Shown: positions 62,561 to 64,000 of the stretch, piece after piece
Numbering within the stretch: the stretch's first letter is position 1
How the letters are laid out: the number at the start of each line of letters is the position of its first letter
Source of the DNA: Silicimonas sp.
GTDB taxonomy: Bacteria; Pseudomonadota; Alphaproteobacteria; Rhodobacterales; Rhodobacteraceae
NCBI GenBank assembly: GCA_022826205.1
Contig: JAJDVJ010000057.1
Location: 1-64,000 of the forward strand
Length of the DNA stretch: 64,000 bases
Direction of reading: 5' to 3'
Made by a program: the position numbers and the translations under genes
The notes under the pieces: generated by a model
Seen by the model: the letters and a program-made list of their open reading frames with translations, nothing else
The model's database searches: none
Told to the model about the DNA's origin: nothing

Positions 62561-62668
62561 TCGTGCCCTGGATTCAAGGCGGGGCCACCGCAGAACATGC
62601 CCCGTTACGATGATGCTGGCGCGGCGGTTTGCAGTTGCCGCGTTACTTGCAAGGATTTGCCAGGGTAA

Positions 62669-62685
62669 TTGGTGGGCGACCTAGG
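62669..62685. repeat. 17-bp copy of the tRNA-Tyr 3' end
   Basis: The sequence TTGGTGGGCGACCTAGG is identical to 62759-62775, which covers the 3' end of the tRNA-Tyr gene. The two copies are direct repeats 90 bp apart. This is the typical trace of integrase-mediated recombination at a tRNA gene. Confidence 0.75.
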
Positions 62686-62758
62686 GGTGGAAAAAGGGTG
62701 GGAATGACTTTTTTGGTGTGGCGTAAACTCCTGTAAAATAAGGGGTTTTCGGGGTTGT

Positions 62759-62775
62759 TTGGTGGGCGACCTAGG
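62759..62775. repeat. 17-bp repeat within the tRNA-Tyr 3' end (attachment-site-like)
   Basis: This is the partner copy of the repeat at 62669-62685. It includes the acceptor-stem 3' strand and part of the T arm of tRNA-Tyr. Confidence 0.75.
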
Positions 62776-62845
62776 AATCGAACCTAGCATGCGTCTCCGC
62801 GAGGGAGTTACAGTCCCCTGCCACACCTTGCGGCCTGTCGCCCAC
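62761..62845 (-). tRNA. tRNA-Tyr (anticodon GTA)
   Basis: Read on the minus strand, the acceptor strands GTGGGCG and CGCCCAC pair. The anticodon stem GGGGA/TCCCT encloses loop CTGTAAC with anticodon GTA. A long variable arm (CGCGGAGACGC) marks a type II tRNA. The T arm is CTAGGTTCGATTCCTAG. CCA is not encoded. The long variable arm and GTA together identify tRNA-Tyr. Confidence 0.93.
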
Positions 62846-62952
62846 TTGACGATGCCGTCTTCGGCACGCCGGCGTCAGATAACGGCGCGGTCGCGACCGG
62901 TCAAGCGGGAATGCTGGTTGCATTCACTTCCGCGGAGAGGGATAGCCGGGCA

Positions 62953-63750
62953 ATGAAGGGACCGGACCGGATCACCAGATTCAAGGGCAGTAAGCGCAAT
63001 GCCAGGCGGGACACCGTTTGGCTGTTCGGGCTTCACGCGGTGCGGCATGCACTATCCAATCCGGCGCGCGAGAAATTGCGCCTCGTGCTGACAAAGAACG
63101 CCCTTGACCGGCTGTCGGATGTGGTCACTGAGTCCGGCATCGAGCCCGAGATCGTGGATGCAAGGAAGTTTCCGGCGCCATTGGATCCCGCTTCGGTGCA
63201 CCAGGGGGCTGCGCTTGAGGCCAAGCCGCTCGACTGGGGCGCACTTGAGAATCTCTTGCCAGACCATTGCAGCCTTGTCGTGCTCTGCCTCGACCGGGTT
63301 ACCGACCCCCACAACGTTGGGGCGATCCTTCGGTCGGCCGAGGTCTTCGGGGCCAGTGCCGTGGTTGCACCTTTGCGCCATTCTGCACCGGAGACGGGAG
63401 CATTGGCCAAGTCGGCAAGCGGCGCGTTGGAGCGACTGCCATACATCCGCGTGCGCAACCTGGCATCTGCATTGGAGCATCTCAGGCTCCGCGAGTTTTT
63501 CTTGATCGGATTGGACGGCGAAGCCGACGTAACGCTTGACGACGCACTGGCGAAGGCGCCGCGACGCATTGCGCTGGTTCTGGGAGCCGAAGGGCAGGGG
63601 CTTCGAGTGAAGACAAGGACTGCCTGCGACCGGCTGGCGAGGATCGGCGCTGTTGGGGGATTCGACTCTCTCAATGTCTCCAATGCGTCCGCTGTGGCCC
63701 TGTACGCAGCGGCGCAGCGCCGGACAGCGAGTCTCGACAACGAAAATTGA
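62953..63750 (+). CDS. rlmB: 23S rRNA (guanosine-2'-O)-methyltransferase, RlmB/TrmH family
   Basis: About 265 residues from the ATG at 62953 (MKGPDRITRFKGSK). The N-terminal substrate-binding domain starts WLFGLHAVRHALSNP. The SPOUT knot motifs are LDRVTDPHNVGAILRSAEVFGA, LVLGAEGQGL and GFDSLNVSNASAVALYA. RlmB methylates G2251 of 23S rRNA in the peptidyl-transferase loop; TrmH-like paralogues are possible, but the N-terminal domain supports RlmB. It is divergent from tRNA-Tyr. Confidence 0.92.
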   Translation: MKGPDRITRFKGSKRNARRDTVWLFGLHAVRHALSNPAREKLRLVLTKNALDRLSDVVTESGIEPEIVDARKFPAPLDPASVHQGAALEAKPLDWGALENLLPDHCSLVVLCLDRVTDPHNVGAILRSAEVFGASAVVAPLRHSAPETGALAKSASGALERLPYIRVRNLASALEHLRLREFFLIGLDGEADVTLDDALAKAPRRIALVLGAEGQGLRVKTRTACDRLARIGAVGGFDSLNVSNASAVALYAAAQRRTASLDNEN

Positions 63751-63828
63751 TGCAGCGTGGGTTGCGTTTCCCAATCCTGCAAAGAACACTGTTGAGCAAG
63801 CAATGAAGACTCTGTGGGAGATACGTAC

Positions 63829-64000
63829 ATGCAGACTCGTCGGCTATTCCTGAGCCTTTCCGCCACGGCATTTCTGGCTGGCACGATTGGCACGCTTCCA
63901 GCGCACGCGGCTCAACCGCCGGTCTTTGCCACCAATGGAGTGGCGATTCACGGCTATGATCCGGTTGCGTATTTCACGATGTCTAAGCCCGTCGAGGGCG
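63829..64000 (+). CDS. YHS-domain exported protein, truncated by the window end
   Basis: Only the first 57 codons are inside the window. The N terminus MQTRRLFLSLSATAFLAG, with two adjacent arginines, looks like a Tat-type or Sec signal ending AHA. Then NGVAIHGYDPVAYF follows, the typical start of the YHS domain of secreted bacterial proteins annotated as YHS domain-containing or tat pathway signal proteins. The domain may bind copper or haem. GGGAG lies nine bases before the ATG. Confidence 0.8.
   Translation, partial: MQTRRLFLSLSATAFLAGTIGTLPAHAAQPPVFATNGVAIHGYDPVAYFTMSKPVEG

Overview
This is about 64 kb of GC-rich DNA whose gene content fits an alphaproteobacterium, probably marine and Rhodobacterales-like. 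The evidence is a complete aerobic (oxygen-dependent) cob gene set, a CbtAB cobalt transporter behind a cobalamin riboswitch, a TRAP transporter, a DmdA-like GcvT-family protein, two pyrrolysine-free MttB-type methyltransferases, and many ATGA/GTGA translational couplings. The genus cannot be fixed from the sequence alone.

Layout. (1) 0.4-7.3 kb, minus strand: an envelope cluster of DUF1302 outer-membrane barrel, DUF1329 protein, YCF48-like propeller and MMPL/RND permease. (2) 8.7-11.7 kb: a TbpB-like lipoprotein and a short flavin-dependent halogenase-like protein, separated by stretches without recognisable genes. (3) 11.8-28.8 kb: a cobalamin riboswitch, then DUF1636, cobW, cobN, cobG, cobH, cobI, cobJ, cobK (antisense), cobL, a Uma2 protein, a HEAT-like protein, cobM, an antisense glycine-zipper lipoprotein, cobB, cobA and cobF. 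These cover corrin ring synthesis from uroporphyrinogen III, a,c-amidation and the large cobaltochelatase subunit; cobST and the late genes are not here. (4) 29.3-33.0 kb: an Old Yellow Enzyme-type demethylase-like gene, a decayed cobF fragment, a second cobalamin riboswitch, cbtB, cbtA and a His-rich membrane-anchored protein.

(5) 33.3-57.7 kb is a catabolic region. It holds a dipeptide/opine-type ABC transporter, an S51 peptidase, a GcvA-like regulator, an MttB-like methyltransferase with a ketopantoate-reductase-like partner, and a minus-strand operon (FMN alpha-hydroxyacid oxidase, TPP enzyme, transthyretin-like hydrolase, DmdA-like demethylase). It continues with a TRAP transporter, a LysR regulator and a plus-strand operon (LCAD-type acyl-CoA dehydrogenase, ECHDC3-like crotonase, SBP56/methanethiol-oxidase-like protein, ferredoxin, CoA-binding protein, thiolase), then a free-standing SRPBCC gene. 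My main inference is that this region takes up and breaks down a methylated, possibly methylthio, organic acid, with B12 from region 3 serving the methyltransferases. No substrate is proven.

(6) 57.7-64 kb: a 44-bp perfect palindrome, a class II Fic protein, inverted repeats, a HAD phosphatase, a second MttB-like protein, tRNA-Tyr with a 17-bp copy of its 3' end nearby, rlmB, and the start of a YHS-domain protein that runs off the window.
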